From the NCBI GenBank assembly GCA_046765875.1, contig JBKPSJ010000002.1, positions 1 to 22,746 on the forward strand: DNA of 22,746 nucleotides. Direction: 5' to 3'. The stretch comes from DASRHY01 sp046765875 (GTDB lineage Bacteria; Actinomycetota; Actinomycetes; Propionibacteriales; Kribbellaceae). Made by a program: the position numbers and the translations under genes. Positions 1-8,411 of this stretch are shown piece by piece; the stretch's first letter is position 1, and each line of letters begins with the position of its first letter. The notes below the pieces were generated by a model. It made no database searches. It saw nothing but the letters and a program-made list of their open reading frames with translations, and was not told the origin of the DNA.

Positions 1-531
1 GAACATGCCGGGGTTGTGCGCGGCGTACAACAGGGTGCCCAGACCGCCCATCGACACCCCGGCGATCACCCGCTGCGGACCGGCGCCGTAATCCTGCTCC
101 AGGAGCTTCCGCAGCTCGGTCAGATGGAACTGCTCCCAGGCCGGTGCACCGCCCTTGCCGTGATTCCACCAGTCGCTGTACCAGCCCACTTCTCCGCCCT
201 CCGGCATCACGACGAGCAGCCTGCGCAGCTCAGGGATGGTGCGGATGTCGGTCTCGCGCGACCAGCTGTCGTAGGTGTCGCAACAACCATGCAGCAGGTA
301 GAGCGCCGGCCAGGTCTTGCCGGCCCGTTGCGCCCAGCCGTCCGGCGTCATCAGCCGCACCTTCGCGGCCCGGCCGATCGCGGGAGAGTCGATCGTCAGG
401 TCGACCAGTCGTTGCCCAGCCGGTTGCTCGGAAAGCACGTTCGCCACCGCGGGAGGCGCTGCTTTCGTCCCGCCCGAGCAGCCCGAGACCAGCACCGCCA
501 GGAGTGCGACCAGGACCGACACCGCGCGCAT
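1..531 (-). CDS. Alpha/beta-hydrolase (esterase-type) lipoprotein, 3' end cut by window edge
   Basis: The reading frame is open from an ATG at 531 to the window edge, giving the first 177 residues. The N-terminus has a basic residue, a hydrophobic stretch and the lipobox VSGC with the acylated Cys at about residue 18, so the product is probably an exported lipoprotein anchored to the outer face of the membrane. The mature part begins with a Pro/Ala linker and carries YLLHG (oxyanion-hole region) and the nucleophile elbow GVSMGG near residues 158-163, with Ser160 as predicted nucleophile. This is the esterase D/antigen-85-like alpha/beta-hydrolase pattern; the acid and His residues lie outside the window. 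The gene follows gnd by 46 bp on the same strand, with a decamer tandem repeat in the gap, and may be its operon partner. No clear Shine-Dalgarno is seen. Substrate is unknown. Confidence 0.82.
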   Translation of the reverse strand, partial: MRAVSVLVALLAVLVSGCSGGTKAAPPAVANVLSEQPAGQRLVDLTIDSPAIGRAAKVRLMTPDGWAQRAGKTWPALYLLHGCCDTYDSWSRETDIRTIPELRRLLVVMPEGGEVGWYSDWWNHGKGGAPAWEQFHLTELRKLLEQDYGAGPQRVIAGVSMGGLGTLLYAAHNPGMF

Positions 532-547
532 CAAAGGCGCCCAGGGT

Positions 548-587
548 TCAGCCGGTGTCAGCCGGTGTCAGCCGGTGTCAGCCGGTA
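548..587. repeat. Four tandem copies of a 10-bp unit at the 3' end of gnd
   Basis: Four head-to-tail copies of TCAGCCGGTG occupy 548-557, 558-567, 568-577 and 578-587; the last differs only in its final base (A for G). Each copy contains TCA, which reads TGA on the minus strand, and the gnd stop codon is the TCA at 578-580. Because the unit length is not a multiple of three, the four TGAs fall in all three minus-strand frames. Confidence 0.95.
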
Positions 588-2032
588 CGGGATTCGGGGC
601 GGCCCTCGGCGGGCCAGTCGGTGTGGAACGAGCCCTCGGCATCGATCCGGCGGTACGTGTGCGCGCCGAAGTAGTCGCGCAGGCCCTGGACCAGTGCGGC
701 CGGTAGGCGATCCGCGCGGACGGTGTCGTAGTACGCCAGTGCTGCGGAGAAGCCGGGCACCGGTACACCGAGGCCGACTGCTGTGGTGACCACCCGGCGC
801 CAGCTGTCCTGGGACCGGTCCAGCTCGTCGGCGACACTCGGCGCGGCCAGCAGGGTGACCAGGTTCTGCGCGGCGTACTCCTGGCGGATCCGCTCCAACA
901 GCCGAGCACGGATGATGCAGCCGCCGCGCCAGATCTTGGCCACCTCGGATACGTCGATATTCCAGTCGTACGTGGCACTGGCGGCGCGGATCTGGTCCAG
1001 CCCCTGTGCATACGCGACCACCTTCGCCGACCACAGTGCGGCGCGGACGTCCTCGATCACAGCGTCGGTCGCTCCCGACGAACCGGACTGCCCACCGCCC
1101 TGCGGTCCGTGCAGCGCCTTCCGCGCGGCGTCGCGCAGTTCGGTATGGCCGGAGGTGGACCGGGCGAACACCGACTCGGCGATCACGTTGACCGGCGTAC
1201 CGAGCTCGAGCGCGGTCTGCACGGTCCAGCGGCCGGTGCCCTTCTGCTCGGCCTGGTCGACGATCACGTCCACGAGGGGCCGGCCGGTCTTCGCGTCGAC
1301 ATGCGCGAGCACCTCGGCGGTGATCTCGATCAGGAACGACTCCAGGTCGCCGGTGTTCCAGTCTTGGAACACCTCGGCGATCCGGGCCGGTTCCAGGTCC
1401 GCACCGCGGAGCAGGTGGTATGCCTCGGCGATGAACTGCATGTCGGCGTACTCGATGCCGTTGTGCACCATCTTGACGAAGTGCCCGGCTCCATCCGGTC
1501 CCATGTAGGCGCAGCACGGCTCGCCGTCGACCTTGGCCGCGATGTCCTCCAGCAGCGGGCCGAGCGCGTCGTACGACTCGCGCGAGCCGCCCGGCATGAT
1601 GCTCGGCCCGTTCAGCGCGCCCTCCTCGCCGCCGGAGATGCCGGTGCCGACGAAGTGCAGGTCGTGCCCGCGCAGCGCCGCCTCGCGCCGCCGGGTGTCC
1701 TCAAAGTGCGCGTTGCCGCCGTCGACGACGATGTCGCCCGGCTCCAGGCGCGGCACCAGCGAGTCGATGGTCGCGTCGGTCGGGCCGCCGGCCTTGACCA
1801 TGATCACGATCCGGCGCGGTCGCTCCAGACTGGCCACGAACTCCTCGATGCTGCCGGCCGGGACGAACGAGCCCTCGTCGCCGTGCGCCCGCATCATCTC
1901 GTCGGTGCGCGCCTGGGTGCGGTTGTACAGCGCGACGGTGTGCCCGTGCCGGGCGAAGTTGCGGGCCAGGTTGCTGCCCATGACGGCCAGACCGACCACG
2001 CCGACCTGGGCGGAAGCTGCGCTCTGAGTCAT
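578..2032 (-). CDS. gnd: 6-phosphogluconate dehydrogenase, decarboxylating
   Basis: This 484-residue protein oxidatively decarboxylates 6-phosphogluconate to ribulose-5-phosphate with reduction of NAD(P), in the oxidative pentose phosphate pathway in the cytosol. The N-terminal Rossmann motif GLAVMG lies at residues 14-19. The middle holds the substrate-binding GGNAHF and the family signature GISGGEEGA...GPSIMPGG, followed by KMVHNGIEYADMQ containing the catalytic Lys. The C-terminus carries the R-x-H-type tail with FHTDW. Length matches the long homodimeric form (about 470-485 residues). The ATG at 2032 is chosen because the Rossmann fold begins ten residues later; a longer frame running into the upstream gene has no support. 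It lies 10 bp after the uronate-dehydrogenase-like gene. No Shine-Dalgarno is visible, but TAGATT lies 7 nt upstream of ATG. The stop codon falls within a decamer tandem repeat. Confidence 0.97.
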   Translation of the reverse strand: MTQSAASAQVGVVGLAVMGSNLARNFARHGHTVALYNRTQARTDEMMRAHGDEGSFVPAGSIEEFVASLERPRRIVIMVKAGGPTDATIDSLVPRLEPGDIVVDGGNAHFEDTRRREAALRGHDLHFVGTGISGGEEGALNGPSIMPGGSRESYDALGPLLEDIAAKVDGEPCCAYMGPDGAGHFVKMVHNGIEYADMQFIAEAYHLLRGADLEPARIAEVFQDWNTGDLESFLIEITAEVLAHVDAKTGRPLVDVIVDQAEQKGTGRWTVQTALELGTPVNVIAESVFARSTSGHTELRDAARKALHGPQGGGQSGSSGATDAVIEDVRAALWSAKVVAYAQGLDQIRAASATYDWNIDVSEVAKIWRGGCIIRARLLERIRQEYAAQNLVTLLAAPSVADELDRSQDSWRRVVTTAVGLGVPVPGFSAALAYYDTVRADRLPAALVQGLRDYFGAHTYRRIDAEGSFHTDWPAEGRPESRTG

Positions 2033-2039
2033 ATTCGCG

Positions 2040-2045
2040 AATCTA
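2040..2045 (-). promoter_or_regulatory. Candidate -10 element for a leaderless gnd transcript
   Basis: TAGATT reads on the minus strand at 2045-2040, overlapping the stop codon of the upstream gene and lying 7 nt before the gnd ATG, where no Shine-Dalgarno is present. A perfect 10-bp palindrome ATTCGCGAAT (2033-2042) overlaps it and could be an operator. No good -35 is seen. Confidence 0.35.
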
Positions 2046-2837
2046 CATGGACTGCCCGAGCGGGGCATTGGGGAACATACCGCCGAGCAGCGGGTCGTCC
2101 GGCACCTGCGGGATCCGGTCGGCGTACACCTCGGAGTCGTCCACCGGGTCGTACCCGATCGCATCGCCGCCTGCCGTCGACCACCAGCGCCGGGTGTTGG
2201 CGGAGACGCCCCACACGATCCGGTACCCGGTCGCGGCCACTGCGGCCTCGGTGAGCCGGGCCATGTCGTCCGGCGACAGCCAGATCGGCAGTGCCGCGGT
2301 GTCCGGCGGCGCCTCGGCGCACAACCCGATCCGCAGGCAGGTCACGTCCATGCCGAACCGGTCGTGATACAGGCTGCCGAGCATCTCCAGGGCCGCCTTG
2401 CTCAGCCCGTAGTACGTGTCCGGCCGGGCCGGTACGTCATCGGGCAACCCATCGGCTGGTGCTTCGGCGCGACGGTAGAACCCGACGGCATGGTTGCTCG
2501 AGGCAAGTACCAGCTTCGGTACGGCGGCCAGCCGCGCCGCCTCGAGCACGGTCCGCGTGCCGTCCACATTGACCGCCAGCACATCCGGCCAGGGTCCCTC
2601 GGTCGGCACGCCACCCAGGTGGACGATCGCGTCGGCTCCGTCCGCGGCCCGGCGTACCGCGTCCGAATCGGTCACCGAGCCGGCTGGCATCACCTCGACG
2701 GGCTCGCCGGTCGCGGCCGGTTTCGGCGGCGTCATGTCGAGCAGCCGAAGCAGCCGGTCCGGCCGGGCCAGCCGGGTCCGGAGCATCTGCCCGATCCGCC
2801 CCGCCGCACCGGTGATCAGGATGATCTGCGTTGCCAC
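2043..2837 (-). CDS. udh: NAD-dependent epimerase/dehydratase family protein, probable uronate dehydrogenase
   Basis: The 264-residue protein is an extended short-chain dehydrogenase. It has the dinucleotide-binding motif TGAAGRIG at about residues 9-16, an acidic residue after beta-2 (LLDM) compatible with NAD, HLGG at about 73-76, SSNHAVGFY at about 113-121, and the catalytic Tyr143-x3-Lys147 in YYGLSK. The SSNH...G.Y block, the short length and the WG.SAN..RWW segment match bacterial uronate dehydrogenases, which oxidise glucuronate or galacturonate to the aldarolactone. That assignment comes from remembered family features; another sugar substrate is possible. I chose the GTG at 2837 because the Rossmann strand starts directly after it and TACCGT lies 6 nt upstream; a 34-residue longer frame from 2939 would overlap the kinase gene and adds no recognisable domain. 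It lies between the kinase gene and gnd in a probable co-directional cluster. Confidence 0.8.
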   Translation of the reverse strand: MATQIILITGAAGRIGQMLRTRLARPDRLLRLLDMTPPKPAATGEPVEVMPAGSVTDSDAVRRAADGADAIVHLGGVPTEGPWPDVLAVNVDGTRTVLEAARLAAVPKLVLASSNHAVGFYRRAEAPADGLPDDVPARPDTYYGLSKAALEMLGSLYHDRFGMDVTCLRIGLCAEAPPDTAALPIWLSPDDMARLTEAAVAATGYRIVWGVSANTRRWWSTAGGDAIGYDPVDDSEVYADRIPQVPDDPLLGGMFPNAPLGQSM

Positions 2838-2843
2838 CGCACC

Positions 2844-2849
2844 ACGGTA
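2844..2849 (-). promoter_or_regulatory. Candidate -10 element for a leaderless udh transcript
   Basis: TACCGT lies on the minus strand exactly 6 nt before the GTG start at 2837, and no Shine-Dalgarno is present between them. The same hexamer-N6-start geometry occurs at four other genes in the window. A -35 box is not evident. Confidence 0.4.
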
Positions 2850-2881
2850 GAGGCCGTCAGGCTCGGGCGGCAGCGATAACT

Positions 2882-3460
2882 TCAGCAATCCTGGCCCGTG
2901 CGACCTTGGCCGATAGCGGCTCGCAGCCGGCCTCGACACAGCGCCGGACCACCCTGGTTCGTCGCGGAGCAGCGCGAGCCCGCGCCGGACCAGAACCCGG
3001 CCGGCTTACGCCGCTCGCGCATGTCCCGGTACAGCCGCCGGACGAAGGTGACCAGCCGGTGGTGCCGGATACAGACCGCGATCGCGAGCAGGTCTTCGTC
3101 GCGGAGCCGCTGCGCGATCTGGTCGGCGAAGATGCCCTCGGCAACGAGGAACGGAGCGCCGGCCGTCGATACAGTCCGGTGCCCGACCGTCCCGTCGGCC
3201 GCGATGTCGTAGATCGGCATGTCCGCCGAGCCGGTCGTACAGAGCTTGACAACTGTCGCGAAGGCGCGGTCCGCGTCCCACGACCGCGGATCGTCCCAGT
3301 CGACGATGCCGATCGGCGAGCGCGGCAGCGCCGGGTCGTCGCCGTCGCGGTAGAAGTCGTCCAGCCGTACCACCGGCAGCCCGAGCGAGTCGGCCAGATG
3401 CGACTTGCCGGTGCCGGACGGCCCGGCCAGTAGCACGACGTGGGCGTTCACCTGCGTCAT
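2882..3460 (-). CDS. Uridine-kinase-like P-loop kinase, 3' end apparently frameshifted
   Basis: The first ~155 residues look like an intact nucleoside/uridine-kinase-family P-loop protein: Walker A GPSGTGKS at residues 13-20, the phosphoacceptor-side motif DDFY at 34-37, VDWDDP at about 53-58, and LVAEGIFA (Walker B region). After KPAG near base 2997 the reading frame gives a low-complexity tail that does not look like the family. The expected continuation, LVRRGLALLRDEP, is encoded in another frame (about 2996-2955), and the next part, VVRRCVEAGCEPL, in the third frame, ending with a TGA at 2857. Two single-base deletions, each next to a GGG run, would explain this. Restored, the gene would span 2857-3460 and end 19 nt before the udh start. 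It follows the ECF sigma gene by 30 bp; a G-rich run before the ATG may serve as ribosome binding site. It may be a real pseudogene or contain sequence errors. Confidence 0.75.
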   Translation of the reverse strand: MTQVNAHVVLLAGPSGTGKSHLADSLGLPVVRLDDFYRDGDDPALPRSPIGIVDWDDPRSWDADRAFATVVKLCTTGSADMPIYDIAADGTVGHRTVSTAGAPFLVAEGIFADQIAQRLRDEDLLAIAVCIRHHRLVTFVRRLYRDMRERRKPAGFWSGAGSRCSATNQGGPALCRGRLRAAIGQGRTGQDC

Positions 3461-3490
3461 TGTGCCAACCCCCCGGCCGCGATCCGGCCG

Positions 3491-4027
3491 TCAGCGAGTG
3501 AGGCGCTCGGCGACGTGCTTGCGGGCCTGGTGGATCCGGGCCTTCACGGTGCCGAGCGGCGATTCCAGCTCGTCGGCGATCTCGGCGTACGACATCCCGC
3601 CCAGGTCGCGCAGCACCAGCGGCTGGACCAGCTGCGGGTGCTCGGACTCCAGCGCGTCCAGCGCTTCCAGCAGATCCAGCCGGGATCCGGCGATGACCGA
3701 CGTGGTCCGCGGGTCGATCGTCTCCGGCATCAGTTCGGTGGACCGCTCCTGCGATCGCCGCTTCAGCGACCGGTATGTCTGCCGGGCACAGTTGGTGGCC
3801 ACGATGGTCAGCCAGCCGGCGAACGTACCGGTGCCCCTGAAGGTGTGGATCTTGGTCGCCACCGTGAGCAGGGTGTCCTGAGCGGCCTCCTCCGCGTCCT
3901 CCCTGCACGGCAGGAACCGGGAGACGCGCCGCATCACCTGCGGCCGCACGCGCACCAGCAGTTCGCCCACCGCGTGCTGGTCGCCGGAGGCCGCCGCGAC
4001 GGCCAGCTCCTCCAGATCCTCGCCCAT
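3491..4027 (-). CDS. ECF-type RNA polymerase sigma factor
   Basis: The 178-residue protein has the two-domain ECF layout: sigma-2 at about residues 22-86, including the core-binding acidic patch EDAEEAAQD and the promoter-melting segment ending in GWLTIVATN, and sigma-4 at about 118-172 with the helix-turn-helix MSYAEIADEL...GTVKARIHQARK. It would direct RNA polymerase to a specific regulon. I chose ATG 4027 because GGAAGG lies 3 nt upstream; a TTG at 4054 would add nine residues and nearly touch the divergent kinase gene. No anti-sigma gene adjoins it; instead a Ser/Thr kinase is encoded divergently only 30 bp away. Downstream are the P-loop kinase, udh and gnd, possibly co-transcribed. The ECF subgroup cannot be set from sequence alone. 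Confidence 0.9.
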   Translation of the reverse strand: MGEDLEELAVAAASGDQHAVGELLVRVRPQVMRRVSRFLPCREDAEEAAQDTLLTVATKIHTFRGTGTFAGWLTIVATNCARQTYRSLKRRSQERSTELMPETIDPRTTSVIAGSRLDLLEALDALESEHPQLVQPLVLRDLGGMSYAEIADELESPLGTVKARIHQARKHVAERLTR

Positions 4028-4057
4028 AGACCTTCCGTCCGAGAGAATGTCCAATCG

Positions 4058-5089
4058 ATGGACCTGATTGGACGGTACCGGCTGCGTTCACAGATCGGAG
4101 CGGGGGCCTTCGCGACAGTATGGCGGGGGTACGACGACTCGCTCGACGTCGACGTCGCGGTGAAGGTGCTCGCGGACAACTGGGCGACCCGAGCCGACGT
4201 TCGCGAGCGGTTCCTCAGCGAGGCCCGGCTGATGCGCCGGATCAGCAGCGACCGGGTCGTACGGGTGTTCGACGTGGGCGAACTCGACGACGGCCGGCCG
4301 TACTTCGTGATGGACTACGTCAGCGGCGGGACGCTGGCCGACCTGCTCGCCCGCGGTGCGATGGACCCGGTGGACGCGGTCTGGTGGGGTGCCGATGTCG
4401 CCCGGGCGGTTGCGGCGCTGCACGAGGAGGGCGTCGTACACCGCGATATCGCCCCGCCGAACCTGCTGCTGCGGCGCACTGGCGGCAACACCGGCCTGGA
4501 GAGCGGTGGCGGCACCCACAGGGTGGTGCTGGCCGACCTCGGGCTGGCCAAGCGACTGGCCGAGGCGTCCGGGCTGACCCAGGCGGCCGGCACCCCGTCG
4601 TACATGGCGCCCGAGCAGAGCCGCGGCGCCGGTGGGTTCGACGAGCGGGCCGACATCTACGCCGTCGGCGGGGTGACGTACGCGCTGATCACCGGCCGGA
4701 CCCCGTACCCGGCCGGTTCGGTGGCCGACGTGCTCGGCCGCGATCCAGACCTGCGGCCGCCGTCGCTCGCGTCGCGGCTGTTCGGCGTACCGGGCGCGAT
4801 GGACGACATCCTGGCCCGGGCGCTGGCCTACGACCCGCGGGACCGGTGGCCGACCGCGCTCGTACTGGCCGAGCATCTGGAGGCGGAGGCGTACCGCCTC
4901 GAGGCCGAGGCCATCCGCACGGAATCCGCGCCGCCGCCGAACGCCGACGCCGAGCGCACGGAAGTGGTTGAGGTCAGCCCGCCCCGCGAGCCCGAATACC
5001 GCCGCCCGCACCGCCTGCTGACCGCCCTGCTGCTGCTCGTCGCCTTCGTAGCCGCCGGCGCTGCGAGCTGGTACTTTCTGGGTCAGTAG
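4058..5089 (+). CDS. Membrane-anchored Ser/Thr protein kinase (PknB-like, tail-anchored)
   Basis: The 343-residue Hanks-type kinase has the glycine loop GAGAFATV (residues 14-21), ATP-binding Lys36 in VAVK, the helix-C Glu55, the catalytic loop HRDIAPPN at 128-135, a DLG in place of DFG at 160-162, APE at 184-186 and the DIYAVG segment near 199-204. The catalytic loop is unusual: the Lys of the usual HRDLKPxN is Ala here, although the Asp and Asn remain. After a Pro/Glu-rich linker, one transmembrane helix (about 320-341) ends two residues before the C-terminus, so there is no external sensor domain. The ATG at 4058 is the only good start; the ECF sigma gene begins 30 bp away on the other strand. 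The 3' end overlaps the convergent S66 peptidase gene by 7 bp. Targets are unknown. Confidence 0.92.
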   Translation: MDLIGRYRLRSQIGAGAFATVWRGYDDSLDVDVAVKVLADNWATRADVRERFLSEARLMRRISSDRVVRVFDVGELDDGRPYFVMDYVSGGTLADLLARGAMDPVDAVWWGADVARAVAALHEEGVVHRDIAPPNLLLRRTGGNTGLESGGGTHRVVLADLGLAKRLAEASGLTQAAGTPSYMAPEQSRGAGGFDERADIYAVGGVTYALITGRTPYPAGSVADVLGRDPDLRPPSLASRLFGVPGAMDDILARALAYDPRDRWPTALVLAEHLEAEAYRLEAEAIRTESAPPPNADAERTEVVEVSPPREPEYRRPHRLLTALLLLVAFVAAGAASWYFLGQ

Positions 5090-6099
5090 TCGACCACGAT
5101 GCGGCGGGCGTGGCCGTCGATGTGGGCCTGGCGGCCGAGCGGGACGACGAGTTGCGGGTCGGTGTGGCCGATGTCGAGACCGGTGACCAATAGCGCGCCC
5201 GGGTTGTACTCGTCGAGTGCTCGTCGGACCGCGGCGTACTGATCCTGTACGAAGCTCTCCCCATCCTCGGGGGACAGCGGCTTGTCGAACTCCCACGCCT
5301 TCGGACGGCCCCACAACACCGCCTCGAACCTTTCCAGCAGGCCGCGCTCGCCCATGTTGCGCAGGATCCGGTACACCGTCGTCGCGTCCGGCAGTTCCTC
5401 GCTCGTCTCGGCGAACAGGACGCCGTCGTACGACTCGACCGGCCGCATCCACCTGTTCGCGGCCAGCTGCCAGTCGAGGATCTCCAGGCAGCCACCCCAC
5501 AGCCTGCCCTCGACCGTGCGGTCGGAGTTGTACCAGCGCCACCCGGTGCCCGGCTTGAGCGGCGGCTCCTCGTCGAGGCTGCCCGCCTCCTTCCAGTCGC
5601 GGCTCTCGTCGGTCCAGCCCTCCGCCGCGGTCAGTTCGAACGGGCCGGGCTTGAACAGGGCGGCCCGCAGCGATGCCGCCGTGTCCGGGTGCATCGCGCC
5701 GCCGCGGCCGAACTGCACCATCACCGAGCCGCCGTGGTACGCCGGTACGCCGAGCCCGTCCAGATACAGCAGCAGGTTCGTGTTGTCGCTGTAGCCGAAG
5801 TACGGCTTGGGGTTCGCCCGGATCAGGTCGGCGTCCAGGTGCTTGAGCACGGTGAGCTGGTCGTCGCCGCCGATGGTCGCGATCAGTGCCTTGATCTCGG
5901 GATCGGCGAACGCCGCGTGCAGGTCGGCTGCCCGCTCCTCCGGGCTGGTCCGCAACCGCCGCGTGGTCGGGTACTCGACCGGGACGAGCCCGAAGTCGTC
6001 CTGAAGCCTGGTCAGCCCGAGCTCGTACGGCGCCGGGAACAACTCCGGCAGTCCGCGCGACGGCGAGACCACCGCGACTCTGTCCGCAGGGCTCAGCAC
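5083..6099 (-). CDS. S66 family peptidase (LD-carboxypeptidase/MccF-like)
   Basis: The 338-residue protein is an S66 serine peptidase. LdcA members cleave the L,D bond to the terminal D-Ala of murein tetrapeptides in the cytosol; MccF members hydrolyse microcin C-like acyl-aminoacyl-nucleotides. Visible are the start strand RVAVVSPS, IGGDDQ, the nucleophile in GYSDNTN, the Glu in WGGCLEIL and the His in DIGHTDPQ, in the proper order for the Ser-Glu-His triad. The overall spacing and the YHGGSVM segment resemble MccF-type proteins more than E. coli LdcA, so immunity or peptide-nucleotide detoxification is possible. The GTG at 6099 is the only start upstream of the first beta strand. It begins 7 nt after the half-size aldehyde dehydrogenase gene and is probably the last gene of the deoC operon. 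It has no signal peptide. Confidence 0.88.
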   Translation of the reverse strand: MLSPADRVAVVSPSRGLPELFPAPYELGLTRLQDDFGLVPVEYPTTRRLRTSPEERAADLHAAFADPEIKALIATIGGDDQLTVLKHLDADLIRANPKPYFGYSDNTNLLLYLDGLGVPAYHGGSVMVQFGRGGAMHPDTAASLRAALFKPGPFELTAAEGWTDESRDWKEAGSLDEEPPLKPGTGWRWYNSDRTVEGRLWGGCLEILDWQLAANRWMRPVESYDGVLFAETSEELPDATTVYRILRNMGERGLLERFEAVLWGRPKAWEFDKPLSPEDGESFVQDQYAAVRRALDEYNPGALLVTGLDIGHTDPQLVVPLGRQAHIDGHARRIVVDY

Positions 6100-6106
6100 T
6101 GTGCTG

Positions 6107-6974
6107 CTACACCCCGATCGGGTGCCACACGGTCTTGGTCTCGAGGAACTGGGTCATCCGGCCGGTGCCGGGGTCGGCGGACCAGTCCTCGTCGGCCGGC
6201 CGGCGTACCCGCTTGAGGTTCTCTGCCGCCGCCGCCTCCAAGTCGCCGGCCTCGTCCGGATCGGAGATCCCGGTCAGGTCGATGCCGTTGACGTCCATGT
6301 GCTCGGCCAGCCACGGCCCGATCTCGCTCGCAGACCCGGTCAGCAGGTTGACCACACCACCGGGTACGTCCGAGGTCGCCATCACCTCGCCGAGCGTGAT
6401 CGCCGGCACCGGGCGCTCGTATGACGTCACCGCCACCACGGTGTTGCCCGACACGATCACCGGCGCGAGCACACTCGTCAGCCCGAGCAGGCTGGACTCC
6501 TGCGGCGCCAGCACAGCCACCACACCAGTTGCCTCCGGCAACGAGAAGTCGAAGTACGGCCCGGCCACCGGGTTACTGGACCCGACCACCTGGGCGAGCT
6601 TGTCGGCCCAGCCGGCGTACCAGACCCAGCGGTCGATCGACGCGTCCACGGCGGCCCGGGCGCGCGCGATCGGCAGCCCTTCGGCAGCGGCGACCTCGGC
6701 GCTGAACTGGTCGTGCCGGCCCTCCATCACCTCGGCGATCCGGTACAGCACCTGGCCCCGGTTGTACGCCGTCCTGCCGGACCAGCCGCCGTACGCCTTG
6801 CGTGCCGCGACTACCGCGTCGCGGGCGTCCTTGCGGGAGGCCTTGGCAGCGTTCGCGATGAAGCGGCCGCGCGAGTTGGTGACGACGTACGAACGGCCCG
6901 ACTCGCTGCGTGGGAAGGCGCCGCCGATGTACAGCTTGTAGGTCTTGCGGACATCAAGCCGCTCGGCGTTCTGC

Positions 6975-6985
<11 letters not shown>
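6107..6985 (-). CDS. Half-size aldehyde dehydrogenase homologue lacking the catalytic half
   Basis: The 292-residue protein is related to the N-terminal part of aldehyde dehydrogenases (YIGGAFPRSESGR, YAGWADKL, a Rossmann-like segment with SGNTVVAV and GGVVNLLTG), then goes directly to a C-terminal ETKTVWHP tail. It lacks the ELGGK Glu and the GQxC Cys, so it cannot perform standard ALDH catalysis. The start is a TTG at 6985, inside the last codons of the upstream gene (11-bp overlap), supported by a perfect GGAGG 6 nt before it. A full ALDH domain followed by a truncated pseudo-ALDH domain is the known plan of bacterial ALDH16 proteins, so the two genes (477 + 292 residues) may be a split ALDH16. 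It probably acts as a structural partner of its neighbour; this is inference. Confidence 0.85.
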
Positions 6986-8408
<1,423 letters not shown>

Positions 8409-8411
8409 TGC

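Noticed and set aside
548..587. Decamer array considered as a CRISPR-like array or integrase attachment site
   Set aside because: Units are 10 bp and abut without spacers; no cas or integrase gene is nearby.
3880..3960. EcfP-like loss of the acidic core-binding patch in the ECF sigma factor
   Set aside because: The DAEE acidic residues are present, so phosphorylation would not be needed to replace missing charge.
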